Assembly (NCBI RefSeq): GCF_002104995.1 | Contig: NW_024468253.1 | Location: 1,054,001-1,118,000 of the forward strand | Length of the DNA stretch: 64,000 nucleotides | Reading direction: 5' to 3' | From: Linderina pennispora | Lineage: Eukaryota; Kickxellomycota; Kickxellomycetes; Kickxellales; Kickxellaceae | In this document: positions 36,095 to 47,165 of the stretch, one piece after another | How positions within the stretch are numbered: position 1 is the stretch's first letter | Layout of the letters: every line of letters begins with the position of its first letter | The notes under the pieces: model-generated | Told to the model about the DNA's origin: nothing | Database searches by the model: none | What the model saw: the letters and a program-made list of their open reading frames with translations, nothing else | Translations under genes and position numbers: made by a program

Positions 36095-38243
36095 CTATTG
36101 CTCGTTGTCGGCCATGTCGTTGTAGAGCTTGTAGTAGGCGCCCCTCTTGGCCAGCAGCTGCGTGTGCGACCCCTGCTCGATGATGTGTCCGGGCACCTTG
36201 CCCATGACGACGATGCGGTCGGCATTGCGGATGGTGGTCAGGCGATGGGCAATGACCAGCACTGTGCGGCCAACCATCAGGCGGTCCAGCGCCGCCTGCA
36301 CCAGGCGCTCGCTCTCAGCGTCCAAAGCGCTGGTGGCCTCGTCCAGTACCAGGATCCGCGGGTCGCGCAAAATAGCCCTGGCGATGGCAATGCGCTGCTT
36401 CTGGCCGCCCGACAGCAGCGCGCCGCGCTCGCCCACCACCGTCTCGTAGGCGTGCGGGAACTGGCTGATGAACTCGTGGGCGTTCGCCTGGCGACACGCA
36501 TCCTCGATCTCCTGGTCGCTGGCATTGGGCCGCGCCATACGCAGGTTCTCGCGGATCGACGTCGAAAACAGCGCCGGGTCCTGCGGGATATACCCGATTT
36601 GCGTGCGCAGCCACGACGCGTCCAGCTTGGTCAGCGGACACGCGTCCAGCCAGATCTCGCCCGCGCTGGGATCGTAGAAGCGCTCCAGAAGCGCCGCCAC
36701 CGTCGATTTGCCCGAGCCCGACTGCCCGCACAGTGCAACGACCTCGCCCGCAGGCACGTCCAGATTGAAAGCCCTGCAGGACGTGCGCGTTGGGGCGCGA
36801 CGGGTAGCTAAAGTCGACGTCCATGAAGCGCACGTGCCCCGATATCTCGCCCAGCCGCACGCCGCCGGTCCTTGGAATGCTCGGCTTCAGCCGCAGGATC
36901 TCCATCACCCGGCCCACCGCGCTCTTCGCCTTGACCGTCTGGCCCAGCAGGGCGCCCAGCGAGTCCAGCGCGCGCTGCGCCGACTGCGTGGCAATCATAA
37001 AGGCCATCAGGTCGCCGGGCGACATGTCGCCGCGCGCAACCAGGCGCCCGCCATTATACAGCACCACCAGAACCATGGCGCCGATCGACGTGTTGGTCAG
37101 GCCGCGGAACACCCCCATGTGCATGCCAAACAGGCTGCTGGCCTTGGAGCTCTCGTTGCGCGCCGACCGGTACAGCAAAAGCTCCGCGTCCTCGGCTGCC
37201 AGCGCCCGCACGGTGCGGATGTTCGCCATGGCCTCGCCCGCAACGCCCGCCGACACCGCCTCCCAGTCCTTCGCCTGCCGCCGCAGCACCCGCAGGAACC
37301 GCCCGTACAGAACCAGCCCCAGGTACGCCGGCGGCATGGTCGCCAGCAACGTCAGCGTCAGCGGCGTCGACAGCCGGAACAGCTGGTACGCGACGCCCAT
37401 GGACAGCGTCAGAGACTTCAGCCCTTGCGTCACCAGCTTCTTGAACGTCGACTGGAACTCGCCAATATCAGACGTCAGCCGCGCCACCAGCTCGCCCGAC
37501 TGCGTGCGGTCGAAGAACGCCAGGTCCTGCGCCAGCAGCGTCTCCATTGCCAATGCATGCAAGCGTAGCCCCAGCCGCTCTCCCAGAACCGTCACCAGCG
37601 TCGTGTGTGCAAACGTCAGAAGCCCGTTGGTGAAAAACAGCACAAACAGCTTGCGCGCCGGTGACCGCAGCGCCGCCAGAATCGACTCGTCCATCTCCCC
37701 CGCCAGCTTCACGCTGCGCGCAATCACGTTTATAAGATCCCCCGTCACCACCGGCGTCCACAGGCTGACCACCGCCGCCCCCACCGCCGTCAGCGCCACG
37801 CCCAGAAACAGCCACAGCTCTGGCGCCAGCAGCCGCACGATGCTGGCCACCAGCGAGCTGTCCGATTTCTGCTGCATCTGCCGCTTCTGTTGCTGCAGCT
37901 CTTTTGGCGATGACTGCGCGTGCAGGATCTGGAGCCGCGTGCTGGCGTGCATGGCTGGCGCGTCGCAGTGCAGGCTGGTGCGCTTGGCTCCGTATGCTAT
38001 GGCGATACCGCCCATGATTCCCACTGGCATCCAGAGGCTGCGCTTGCCTCTGGACTGCCCAGAATGGCTGCCTTCCTGGTGCCCGTGGGGGACCGTTGCC
38101 GCTAGGCTTGTGAGGGGGCGGGCGGGGGTTGCGAGTCTGTAGGGGGTCTGGTGGAGCAGCGAACTGATACGGGACGCTGCAGGTCGCCGGGACGCTGCCA
38201 GGAGCGGGCGCACACCCACCGACCTGGCCATAGTCCACTGCAT
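36095..38243 (-). CDS. Mitochondrial-type ABC half transporter (ABCB8-like), one frame break
   Basis: Starts at ATG 38243 ([10 protein letters not shown]) with an Arg/Ser-rich amphipathic leader like a mitochondrial presequence. It continues with a TM domain of about six segments ([36 protein letters not shown], and so on) and one nucleotide-binding domain: Walker [10 protein letters not shown] (near 36710), signature [10 protein letters not shown], Walker [14 protein letters not shown] and the H-loop IAHRL. The frame changes at 36767-36770 between the last beta strand before Walker A (HVLQGF) and [23 protein letters not shown] carries one base too many. About 715 residues after joining, normal for ABCB8. 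It would export a substrate across the inner membrane as a dimer; the substrate is unknown. Confidence 0.85.
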
Positions 38244-38406
38244 TGTAGTGAATTCTAATTGAAAAAGATACGAGATAAACAAGCGCAAAAACGAGAAGCA
38301 GATTTTTGTTTTTTTTTCTCGCTGCTGCACAAAACCTGTCACACTATATTTTTTTTCCAATGCCCGCTACCACGTGCAAGTTAGCCCACTTTATTTTTCC
38401 ACTTTT

Positions 38407-39336
38407 TCAGATATCCACTTCCTTGCCCTCGCTGACCGACAGGTCCTTGAGCAGCCGCTTCAGGTCATCCGCCTTCTTCTCGCGCTCCTCCTCGCGCTTC
38501 TTCTCAATCTGCTTCTGCAGGTGCGGCCGATACGTCTCGTAGTACTCGTCGACGGCCTCGTCGATCTTCTCAAACAGCCCATCGATCCCCTGGCCCGTCA
38601 TTGCCGACACGCCAGCGACGCGCAGATGCGCGTAGAACTCGTCCAGCACCAGACTCATCGAGTTCATCAGCGAGTTCATATACCCCTCCTCCTGCCGCAT
38701 CAGCGCCTTCTGGAACTCCTCAAAGTCGTTCATCCAGGAGACCGCGAAATCATGCGACACCACGTCGGTCTTGTTGAACGCCACGAGGAACGGCAGCTGC
38801 GTCTTGTACAGAATCGAGCACGCATACATCATATTCGACATGAACGTCGCCGGGTTGGCAGTGCGCGGCGTATCCACCACATACACGACCACCGTCGGGT
38901 AGGTCGCTGCGACCGAGTTTGTGATGATTGCTCCCGACGCCGACCACGTGAAGATCTCAATCTGCCCCGGCGTATCGTACAGAAAGTACTTTGTCGTTGC
39001 TGCCCGCTTGTCCACAATCTGCATCACCTGGTCGAGCTTGGTCGTGAACAGGTTCAGCGACGTCAGGATCCCACCGTTGGGCCCGAGATTGTACTCTTTC
39101 ATCACCTGCTTGTAGTCTACTGTGTCGCGGATGTCGATGTTCGCCTGGAACGGCAGCTTGCTGACCGCCGGGTCCAGGTTCAGCACGTACGGCGGCGTCT
39201 TGCGCTCGTGCAGGTATGCGTTGATCCGCTGCATCAGCGTTGTTTTGCCAGACCCCGCCATGCCAATCATGATTATGTTCACCGGCGCGTTCTCTCGCTC
39301 CGACCCACTCGAGGTCTTGGTTGCTGTGTCGGCCAT
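38407..39336 (-). CDS. GPN1: GPN-loop GTPase 1 (Npa3/XAB1)
   Basis: 309 residues from ATG 39336 ([10 protein letters not shown]). It has a P-loop (GMAGSGKTT), a LDPAV segment, the diagnostic GPN loop (LGPNGG), a DTPGQIE switch, FNKTD for guanine recognition, and a Lys/Glu-rich helical C-terminus ([18 protein letters not shown]). GPN1 works with GPN3 in cytoplasmic assembly and nuclear import of RNA polymerase II. The frame is intact with no intron. The open frame extends upstream to 39432 but has no supporting ATG. Its start faces that of VMA5. Confidence 0.95.
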   Translation of the reverse strand: MADTATKTSSGSERENAPVNIIMIGMAGSGKTTLMQRINAYLHERKTPPYVLNLDPAVSKLPFQANIDIRDTVDYKQVMKEYNLGPNGGILTSLNLFTTKLDQVMQIVDKRAATTKYFLYDTPGQIEIFTWSASGAIITNSVAATYPTVVVYVVDTPRTANPATFMSNMMYACSILYKTQLPFLVAFNKTDVVSHDFAVSWMNDFEEFQKALMRQEEGYMNSLMNSMSLVLDEFYAHLRVAGVSAMTGQGIDGLFEKIDEAVDEYYETYRPHLQKQIEKKREEEREKKADDLKRLLKDLSVSEGKEVDI

Positions 39337-39622
39337 AGCTTTCAAATGCAAGAGGGGGAAAAGTGTGAATTTGTAAGCAGTTGGAGCAGTGGAGAAAAAG
39401 AAATATACTCGAGTGGTCGTCACGGCCAACAAGAAAAAAAAAATCCAAACCCTACCGAGCCGAACCGAGTCGAGATATGCACCGCTTGGCCATCACAGCT
39501 GCCTTGGAAACACGCCCTCCTCCAAACGCCGTTCCTGGCTACCTCATCTTTGCAAATTCACCAACCTCACTATTCCACTTATCCACTATACTCCATATTA
39601 CCTATACAGCACAAGATTCCAC
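39337..39622. promoter_or_regulatory. Bidirectional promoter GPN1/VMA5
   Basis: 286 bases between two divergent ATGs. Promoter function is inferred from position; no specific factor site is claimed. Confidence 0.5.
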
Positions 39623-40754
39623 ATGGCGGTATACTGGCTTCTCTCGGTCCCGGCGCACGGCGACGGCCACATTGCCTGGCGCGATGTAAAGTCAAAGGTG
39701 GTCGATTCCGAGCTCTACGACTTTTCTCTGCCGCAGTTCCGGATCGGGACCCTGGATGCCCTGGTGCGTCTCTCGGACGAGCTAAGCAAGTTCGACACCT
39801 CGTACGAGTCGATGACGGGCAAGCTGCTCGACACCCTGCGCAACCTGACGTCAGCGAGCAACGCTGAGCTGTCCTCGCTGGTGACCGTCGACGACAAGAC
39901 CGTCGACCAGTACCTGAAGACCTTTTCGTGGAACACGTCGAAATACCGCGCCGACCGCTCGCTGGTCGAGATAGTCGACCAGATCGCCGAAGACATGGGG
40001 GCAATTGACGCAGCGCTGAAAACGAAGCTGACGCAGTACAATGCGATCAAGAACTCGCTGGCCACAGTCAAGCGCAAGCAGACAGGCAATCTCTCGGTCA
40101 AGGCCCTGGGCGGCATAGTGAGGCGCGAGCACTGCCTGGTGGGCTCGGACTACCTGCAGACCGTGTTTGTGGCCGTGCCCAGGACCCTGACCAAGCAGTG
40201 GCGGAACTCGTACGAGCGCCTGACCGACATGGTCGTCCCGCGGTCCTCGCAGCTGATCGCTGAGGACTCCGAATACTCGCTGTTCTCGGCCATTGTGTTT
40301 AAGCGCGTGCTCGATGAGTTCACGCAACAAGGCGCGCGACGCCAGGTTCATTGTGCGTGACTTTGAGTTCGACGAGCAGCAGCTCGAGCAGGACCGCCTG
40401 CACGCCATGGAGATTGTCGAGCAGGAGGAGGAGCTATTGGCGAACATCTCCGAGTGGTGCAAGGGCAGCTTCTCCGACGTGTTCGCGGCCTGGGTCCACA
40501 TCAAGGCCCTCAGGGTCTTTGTCGAGAGCATCCTGCGGTACGGTATTCCCCCGGATTTCCTGCCCCTGCTTGTCAAGCCGAACCCGAAGCAGGCTGGCAA
40601 GATTAAGCAGAGCCTCAGCGATTTCTACGCATACCTAGAGACCAGCTCCAGGGTCTCTCAGCGCGCTGGCAAGGGCGGAAAGAAGGAGGATGCGTTTGAT
40701 ATGCACGAATTCCAGAGCATTTTGAGTGACTTTACTCCCTTCGTGTTCCTTTGA
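39623..40754 (+). CDS. VMA5: V-type ATPase subunit C, one frame break
   Basis: ATG 39623 (MAVYWLLSVPA). The first 233 codons match subunit C from its N-terminus through LFSAIVFKRVLDEF. The rest, in the next frame, begins RNKARDARFIVRDFEFDE and runs to the end (SDFTPFVFL). Family members have the same continuous FRxKARxxxFIVRDF sequence here, so there is no intron. GAGTTC-A-CGCAAC carries one surplus base at about 40322. The joined protein of about 376 residues has the normal length. Subunit C links the V1 motor to the Vo membrane ring and is released during reversible disassembly. The gene is essential for vacuolar acidification, so a true null is unlikely. Confidence 0.92.
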
Positions 40755-41161
40755 ACTGCCGTGGACTTTCCTGGACGCCGAGCACTAATCCAGTTTATAT
40801 CTTTTTTGAGGTCCTAATACATCATCACAAACATGCTGGTTACATATTGCTGTCCTGTTTCCGTTGGTGCTAATATCGGAGTGCATATGGCCTCAATGTC
40901 TGCAGCAATGGTGGCTAATTTGCGCTACCCATCGGTGCCGCCAATGAATGCATCATCAGAGAAAAGAAAGTGCCAGTGGAAGATAACACATCATAAATCC
41001 AGCCGATATATTATACTGAATCGGTCGGCAATAAGCTAGAGAGCACAGAAGTGGATTAAATGTTGTGTTCAGTAATGGTCTTAGGCTCTGATGTTCTCCA
41101 TTCAGGTGTTGGAATATGAGTATGTACTAATTTGCCTTTCTGACTTTACATAAACTGCATA
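40755..41161. other. Spacer between VMA5 and the TIR element
   Basis: About 400 bases, turning AT-rich from 41040. No feature supported. Confidence 0.5.
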
Positions 41162-41201
41162 CTTGAATTACTTTGCTCGCGATGCGAGCTCGGCTGCAAG
41201 T
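41162..41201 (+). repeat. Left terminal inverted repeat
   Basis: Matches the reverse complement of 43351-43390 at 35 of 40 bases by manual alignment. It contains an internal perfect hairpin, GCTCGC-GAT-GCGAGC (41175-41189). Confidence 0.8.
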
Positions 41202-41814
41202 ATCTTTACCTATATATAAGATTTTACAGTTTAAAAGTATCCGACCGTCCGCTAGAAGCTATTTAATTGGTTAAAAGATAAAACTTTTAAACCTCGAAGC
41301 GAGTTTGGGTGGCTTGCTCTGTAAACTCCTTTTGATCTTGTGCGGCATCTGACCTCATCGGTGAAACCAGGGCGACAAGCTGGTATTGTAGTGGTCACAG
41401 GTCTCCACTAGATATCTCCATTGGTTCAGTGCAAGAGCTGCTCTCATTGTTGGTCGGCCTAATAACTTCCATGGTGTCATCATGGTGGTCATCACCGGCT
41501 GCGCAACACTCTTAGGATGTTTATTTATGAGCACCTATTGAATAAGGCCATATAGCTCTTCTGGTGGTTATGCAATATTTGTAGATTTATTTTATAAATT
41601 GATTTGTCTTATGAACATACGTAAGCAGTAGTATTTGGGTCACAATGGACCCAGTCTGTATAGACTGATCCAAGAGACTGTATCAGTGCTAAGGGCCCCA
41701 AGAACCATGCAAGCCAGATCATCTTTAATAAAACGTTCTTAATGCTATGCATACGCAATAAAGCAAAACTGAACAGCATCATTTCTCTTCTTACTTGCCT
41801 ATTGAATTTCTCAA

Positions 41815-43238
41815 ATGAATATTACCTGCAGCACTACTGTCATAAAGACATCACTTGGTGGTATTGGCTTCCATGATTCTATGTTGCCCCACCTAGAGCA
41901 ATTTGTACACAGCGTCAATATCATCAAAGAGCATACATACATGCTTGCACGATGGATATTACTCCATCAACTAGCTGACGATGATGCCTTTGACCCTGCA
42001 ACATTTGTGAAAAAGGGATTCTTTTGTTCTACTTATTTATTCATTTATCGCAACCTGAAGGCGAAGACTGTCATATCTGCCGAGGATTTTGTCAACCAGA
42101 AGGACAGGTCAGAACTGTCAAGCACAGATTTCAGTGATGTAGTTAGATATCATATTTATGATTATCTATTACATAATGGTGATATCGAGCTACATGGCAT
42201 ATGTGAAATGAATCAGGTAGTGACATATGTTGACACCAAGCTGCTAACAGCATATAAGAACAACATTGTGTTGCACTATGGCACTTGCCTACAGTGGATT
42301 CTAGCCAAATTGATTGATATTCACAGCTGCAAAAACACACTGCATAGTACAATGGGCAATATGTCTAAGGCTGAGTTCAATAATGCATATCAAGTGTGTA
42401 TTTATACACCTGCACAGAAGCTCCACCAGGCAGTTGCCTCTAGGCACCCTGATCTCAGTGTGCTCACCCCACCAATGCTTGCAATCTACAACAAGCTGGC
42501 ACCAGTCCTTAATGCCTATGATACCAAGCACAGATTCGCCAAAGACAGCCAATACTATGATGCCAAGGTAAATCCGCTTAAGCATCTGCGTGCATACATT
42601 CGCCTATGCCAGCTTATTGAGAATGAGCAGCTTGGCAAGTCTCCCCCCCCAATGCTTGCCTCTGCGGACATCATGGATCCCAGGCCATGTGCGCTTAGAC
42701 AAGCAAATAATCAAGCAGGTGTTTATTTCGAAAACACGTGAGGGGGTTACCAAGATCAACGCAGCAAAGAGGGCAGCAACAGAGGCAAGGAAAGCAGCAG
42801 AAAAGGGTGAAAAATTGGCCAAGAAGGCTGCACGCGAAGCAGCGAAGATGCCATCAGATGCAACTGAGGCCACTGCAGCAGACATTCCGGCATGTTCCCA
42901 ACCTGCAGCCCTACCAGAGATCAAAGAACCCAACTGTGAAGTGCCATGGCCTTCTCCGCTGTACAAGCGAGTCATGTAAGCAGGCCATGGCACAATACAG
43001 GCGGGCCTATTTGTCTTAGCTCTTGAACCGCGATCTCGCAGCAGTTCGAAACTTCAGACTCGTTTTCCAGTCACTCTGTGATTCAGGCAGTATTCTTGAA
43101 CGGTTCCGTCGCTCTACGGCCATTGCTGCCAATGCTTTTGATGCCACCCCTGAAACAAAGAACCCGCACAAGAGGCGTGCAGCAGCAGGCGATTCTGCTG
43201 CCAGCAGCAGCGAACCAGCACTGAAGCGTCTGCGCTGA
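41815..43238 (+). pseudogene. Fanzor-like (TnpB-related) RNA-guided nuclease remnant
   Basis: From ATG 41815 the N-terminal about 280 residues resemble Fanzor1 proteins: an IKTSL start, helices with NIIKEHTYMLARWILL, then YVDTKLLTAYKNNIVLHYG and NPLKHLRAYIRLCQLIE. The frame then moves one base (about 42690) into a Lys/Ala-rich helix (AAKRAATEARKAAEKGEK) and one more (about 42925) into the C-terminus. There the zinc-ribbon half CHGLLRCTSESC (42926-42961) and the last RuvC motif NRDLAAVRNFRLVFQSL (from 43026) are separated by a TAG at 43017-43019. The RuvC-I Asp and RuvC-II Glu region is missing, so the copy cannot cut DNA. Assignment rests on recalled family patterns, not a search. It ends in a basic tail (PHKRRAA...LKRLR) like a nuclear signal. 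Confidence 0.7.
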
Positions 43239-43350
43239 GCAGGCCACCAAGGTGGGAGATGTCCATGATCGACATTGCACCAACAACCATCCGACACGTT
43301 CAAATGACCGGTTCGCCGTGATGCTCTTATCGACATGTCAACCCATGCTG

Positions 43351-43390
43351 ACTAGCAGCCGAACTCGCATCGCGAGCAGAGTATTTCTAG
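43351..43390 (-). repeat. Right terminal inverted repeat
   Basis: Partner of the left repeat; ends next to TA at 43391. It holds the core of the same hairpin (CTCGC-ATC-GCGAG). In TnpB/Fanzor elements the guide RNA typically comes from this end, so the hairpin may be part of a former guide scaffold (inference). Confidence 0.8.
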
Positions 43391-43590
43391 TAACTAAACA
43401 AAGGAATGTCAAACATTCCATCATCTAATTATCACCATGATACCAATACATTGAGAACCGGTTCAAGATACTCCAAGACTTGAGGCCGGGTTTCTATCCT
43501 GCTACTTGGATGATATCTTCCTACAATAAATGTGCCCAATATATGAAAGAGTTCAATAAAGTCCATCCATTCAGCAACGGCCCTTTCAGC

Positions 43591-44921
43591 TTATCGCCTG
43601 GAAGACTTGGGCGTGTTTGCGGTTTCCTCTTCCAGGAACATGACACGGGCCAGCAGCAGCTCGCTCTGGTCGCTGAATGTCTTGTACATCTTCTCGACCT
43701 TCTGCAGGGCCAAGTCGCGCGGCTCAACCTTGTAGCTGATCAAGAAGCCGTTCACCAAATCAATACGCGCCTTGATGCGGCCGGATGAGATCAAGCTCGC
43801 CAGCTCGCGCTCCAGCTCGCTCGCTGTGCCAAACCTCAGCGCCTTGGCCATGCTCTCGAGACGCGTCGACGCAAATGGCTGGGTATACAGCACCAGAATA
43901 TTCACCCTGATCTTTGACAAAAGCTTGTCAACTTGCAGCGCCAGAACCATGTCAATGCGCGCCAGCGACATAGTCTGGTCGAGCTTGGCCAGCGCGCTGG
44001 TGTACTGCGACCGGTAGAATAGCTGCAGTAGTTCGAGGCACACCGGCAAGTGCTCCAAGAACTTGCGGAACTGGGTGTTGTTGATAAGCATGTCCTTGAT
44101 TTCATCGCGCGACAACGACGCCAGGCCCGCCAGCGTGCCGTAGAGCGCAATGTCCATGGGGGTCACAACCTGCGACGTGTTTGCTGACTCATAATTCAGC
44201 AAACCAACGTTCCGCGCAACATCGCTCCACTTGCCCTCACCCATATCAGCCTTGCAGCACCAGGAGCCGCAAACCAACGTTGGCCTCATCGTTGGGCGTC
44301 TTGCTCGTAGACAGCGCCTTGTTGGCGTAGTTCGACACCTGTGCCCAGCGCATAATGGATGCGCCGGTATATGCTGCCTTTGCCGACATATCTGCCTGGT
44401 CCTGCAGCGATGTGCAATAGTCACGTGCCTTCAAGTACGATGCGGTTGCCTTGTCCGAAAAGCCCCATGCGCTCGTACAGGTTGGCCAATGCTGCCTGCC
44501 CTTGGCTCGCATCCTTCATCAAATGCTGCTTCATGTTCGACTCAATCTGGACACGCAGGTTTTCCTGTTCGTCGTGGCTCGTGCGCCGCGCATCGTCCTC
44601 CCATGCAGTGTCTCTGATAAAGGAGCTGTCCAAGTCCTGGATGAACTTTGCTACAATCTTGGCCGTCTCCACATCCAGGGTATTCTGCACAAGCTCGTTG
44701 TATGCAATCTGGTAGGCCTCGAGTGCCAGCTCCGGGCACCGTCGACCCATTTGCAGCGCACGCCGGATCTTGATTTGCGGTGTGTATCCGCCCAGGTACT
44801 CAGAGACTACGAACGAGTCAAGCTGGGGCGGCCCGCACACTGTTAGTTCAATGCCGGTCCCATGGGGTGCAGTTACGGAAGACGTCATCCTGAGGCGTTT
44901 GTTTGCTGGCACGTCACTCAT
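43591..44921 (-). CDS. CSN1: COP9 signalosome subunit 1, two frame breaks
   Basis: Starts at ATG 44921 (MSDVPANKRLR). It reads in three successive minus-strand frames: IKIRRALQMGRRCPELALEAY and onward to about 44460, then ATASYLKARDYCTSLQ, then from about 44254 a long intact block containing NVAVYG-like sequence (MDIALYGTLAGLASLSRDEIKD), FLEHLPVCLELLQLFYRSQY and the PCI winged helix (TASELERELASLISSGRIKARID). Each change, at 44457-44462 and 44254-44257, is one surplus base with no space for an intron. About 440 residues joined, matching fungal CSN1. CSN1 is a scaffold of the complex that removes Nedd8 from cullins. The related Rpn7 is an alternative, but the tail and the ALYG/LASL region fit CSN1 better. 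Confidence 0.85.
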
Positions 44922-45325
44922 AAAGAATGCTAGATTTGAAACTAGAACTGCGTGAAATTTGAACTAGGATGAGTTTAATAGAACCAGAAACCAAATGAAT
45001 ACAAAGCTCACTCAATTCAAATGCGGGAAGAGTGCCGCTCTGCAGGCGAAACCCTGGGAGGGGGAATCTGGCTGCGGGTAGCTGCCTCGTCATCCCCTCG
45101 GGCCAAACAGAGAAAATTAGATTGCCTGATCCGGCTGTGACTTTTTTCCTGGCTGGTAGATGATCTCACGCTGCCACTTTTTTGGTTGCCCGCATTGTTT
45201 GACAAATGGAGGCCAAGGCGCCTGTCGGTGTCCATTCCCCAGGCCGCCTGGAGTTCATGCCGGCCATTTTCTTCTCCACTTCCATCTAAACCCACTCTCT
45301 CGCCAAGACATTCTTTTAGCCTTCA
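44922..45325. promoter_or_regulatory. Divergent promoter region, CSN1 and MATE transporter 1
   Basis: About 400 bases between divergent starts. No specific element is identified. Confidence 0.4.
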
Positions 45326-46946
45326 ATGCAGTACTCTCATGATGACATTGAGGAGGAAGCCCGGCAAAACCACATCTACTTGGACGAAGCAAAGTACCAG
45401 GCCACCAAGGCCCTGCCGATGACAATCGCCGGCATCCTGCGCTCGTGGACCAGCGTGCTTGAGCTGCGCGCTATTGGCCACATTGGGTCAAAGGAGCTGG
45501 CGGGCCGATCGCTGGCGCTGCTGGTGGTCAACCTGACCGGCTACCCGTTTATGTACGGCCTTGGCGGTGCCCTGGAGAGCCTGTGCAGCCAGGCATTCAC
45601 TGGCGCGCGCGACGTGCACAGAAAAACTGGTGTATATGTCCAGCACTCGCTGTGGGTATTCCTAGCATCATATGGCTTTCTGCTGTTGCTGTGGCTCAAT
45701 CCAGATGTAGTATTCCGGCTGCTGGCAAAGACCGACCCAGAGGTTGTTGCCAACGCCAAGATCTACTTGTGGTTTGAGTGTTTGTATTTTCCGTGCATAG
45801 TGGTGCAGACATGCTTGAAGCGGTTTCTCTTGGCACAAGGGCTGATGCGGCCAACTGTGTACTTTGAAGCCGCTGGATTGGCTGCCATGTATGTTTCTCT
45901 TCATGTATTTGTGTGGAACCCGAGTACATCGCTGGGGTATCCAGGCGTGCCGCTGGCCTCGACAATGGCGTATGTGACAATACTTCTCGTCCAATGTTTT
46001 GTACATCTGCTTCACCGACAGCAAACAGCATTGGGGAGACTGGACAAGGGCGAACTGGGTCGACAATGTGCGCCTCATTACACAGCTAGGTAAGTCAAAA
46101 CACTTTTTGAAATTGCGAGCAAGCGATGTTGCCACAGCAGTGGGCATGAGGTCTTCTGAGGCGGAGACTAGCCACTGCACATAAATACGACTGCACATCT
46201 CACTAACGCGTGCTACTCCTGCTTTAGGAGTGCCTTGTGCTGTCTCGGGGGTTGCTTCGTACGGGTTTGCTGATCTGGCGACGATTGCAGTGACGATGCT
46301 GGGGACAGAGGCGCTGGCGATTCAGGCAGTGCTGAACTCGGCAAAGAGCGCACTGACACGAACTGGATCGTACGTGGGCATGGTGATCTCGAACAGAGTA
46401 GGCAACCTGCTTGGCGCGCAAAATCCCTTTGGCGCCGATTTGTCATCGCACGTCTGCCTGAGCATGGTGTTGGCCATGACTATGCCATTTGTACTCGCAA
46501 TGCTGCTGTTCCGCCGTGCCATTGCCGAGTTCTTCACTACAGACGAGGCTGTCATCAGCGGCTTGATTCCGACCATTCCACTGCTAGCGGTCGTTGTGCT
46601 GTTCGATATGCTGTCCAATGTACTCACCGGTGTTCTACGCGGGCAAGGGCGCCAGGGTGCTGCGGCCGTGATCCGCGTGATTGCCCTCTACCTGGTCGCT
46701 GTGCCGCTAGCCTATACTCTGTGCTTCCCGCTGCATATCGGACTGTACGGCTTGTGGGTCAGCTTGGCTGTGGGATTCGTCACGGCTGCGCTGGCGGAGT
46801 GGTTCTTGGTATGGCAGTCAGATTGGCATGCCGAAGTCCTCAGATGCATGGACCGTATCAATGGCCTGAACAAGGTCGTTGATTTGGTCGGCTCGCCGCT
46901 CCAGGAAGATTCGCCGCTGATTTCGTCATCTGTGACAGTGTACTGA
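45326..46946 (+). CDS. MATE-family multidrug/cation antiporter 1, two exons, one frame break
   Basis: ATG 45326 (MQYSHDDIEEEARQ). Multi-pass protein with MATE features: ALPMTIAG at TM1, IGHIGSKELAGRSLAL, GGALESLCSQAFTGA (the conserved Q-AxG element), and in the second half GTEALAIQAVLNSAKS and GVLRGQGRQGAAAVIR. The intron is 46090-46227 (GTAAGT donor; TTTAG acceptor) and keeps phase 1. Before it the frame changes at about 45992 (CTCGTC-C-AATGTT): one surplus base separates LLV from NVLYICF. TM1 is shorter and more polar than usual, so a missed upstream exon cannot be excluded. Likely a proton- or sodium-driven exporter at the vacuole or plasma membrane; the substrate is unknown. Confidence 0.82.
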
Positions 46947-47165
46947 GATACGACCAGTACTTTACTAATACGAATTCCATTCCTCCGAGCAGCATCTGGG
47001 CCTGGAGAGGGCACCATCACCATTAGCCATAACACGTGTGTTTCACAATATTGGCCATGGTTTAAAACTGGAAAATTTTTTTTCACGATCCAGTGATTTG
47101 ACTAGCATTTTTATTTATATACACCAACATCCAGCCATCCTATTCATTAAATAGAAGGCATAAAC

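Larger units (their letters stand above)
41162..43390 (+). mobile_element. TIR DNA transposon carrying a Fanzor-like gene
   Basis: 2,229 bp bounded by 40-bp imperfect terminal inverted repeats (41162-41201 and 43351-43390) and flanked on both sides by TA (41160-41161 and 43391-43392), as expected for a Tc1/mariner-type target. Inside are about 610 bases of AT-rich non-coding sequence and then one decayed coding region (41815-43238) on the plus strand. No DDE transposase is recognisable, so it would depend on an enzyme supplied elsewhere. Fanzor genes are known passengers of several eukaryotic DNA transposon families, including mariner types. Confidence 0.78.

Noticed and set aside
38374-39867. 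497-codon plus-strand open frame
   Set aside because: It is antisense to GPN1, rich in His/Arg/Leu/Val, and mirrors the codon bias of the real gene.
41815-42741. DDE transposase as the product of the TIR element
   Set aside because: No DDE/D spacing or helix-turn-helix pattern is visible, while the zinc ribbon plus NRDLAAVRNF ending fits Fanzor/TnpB.
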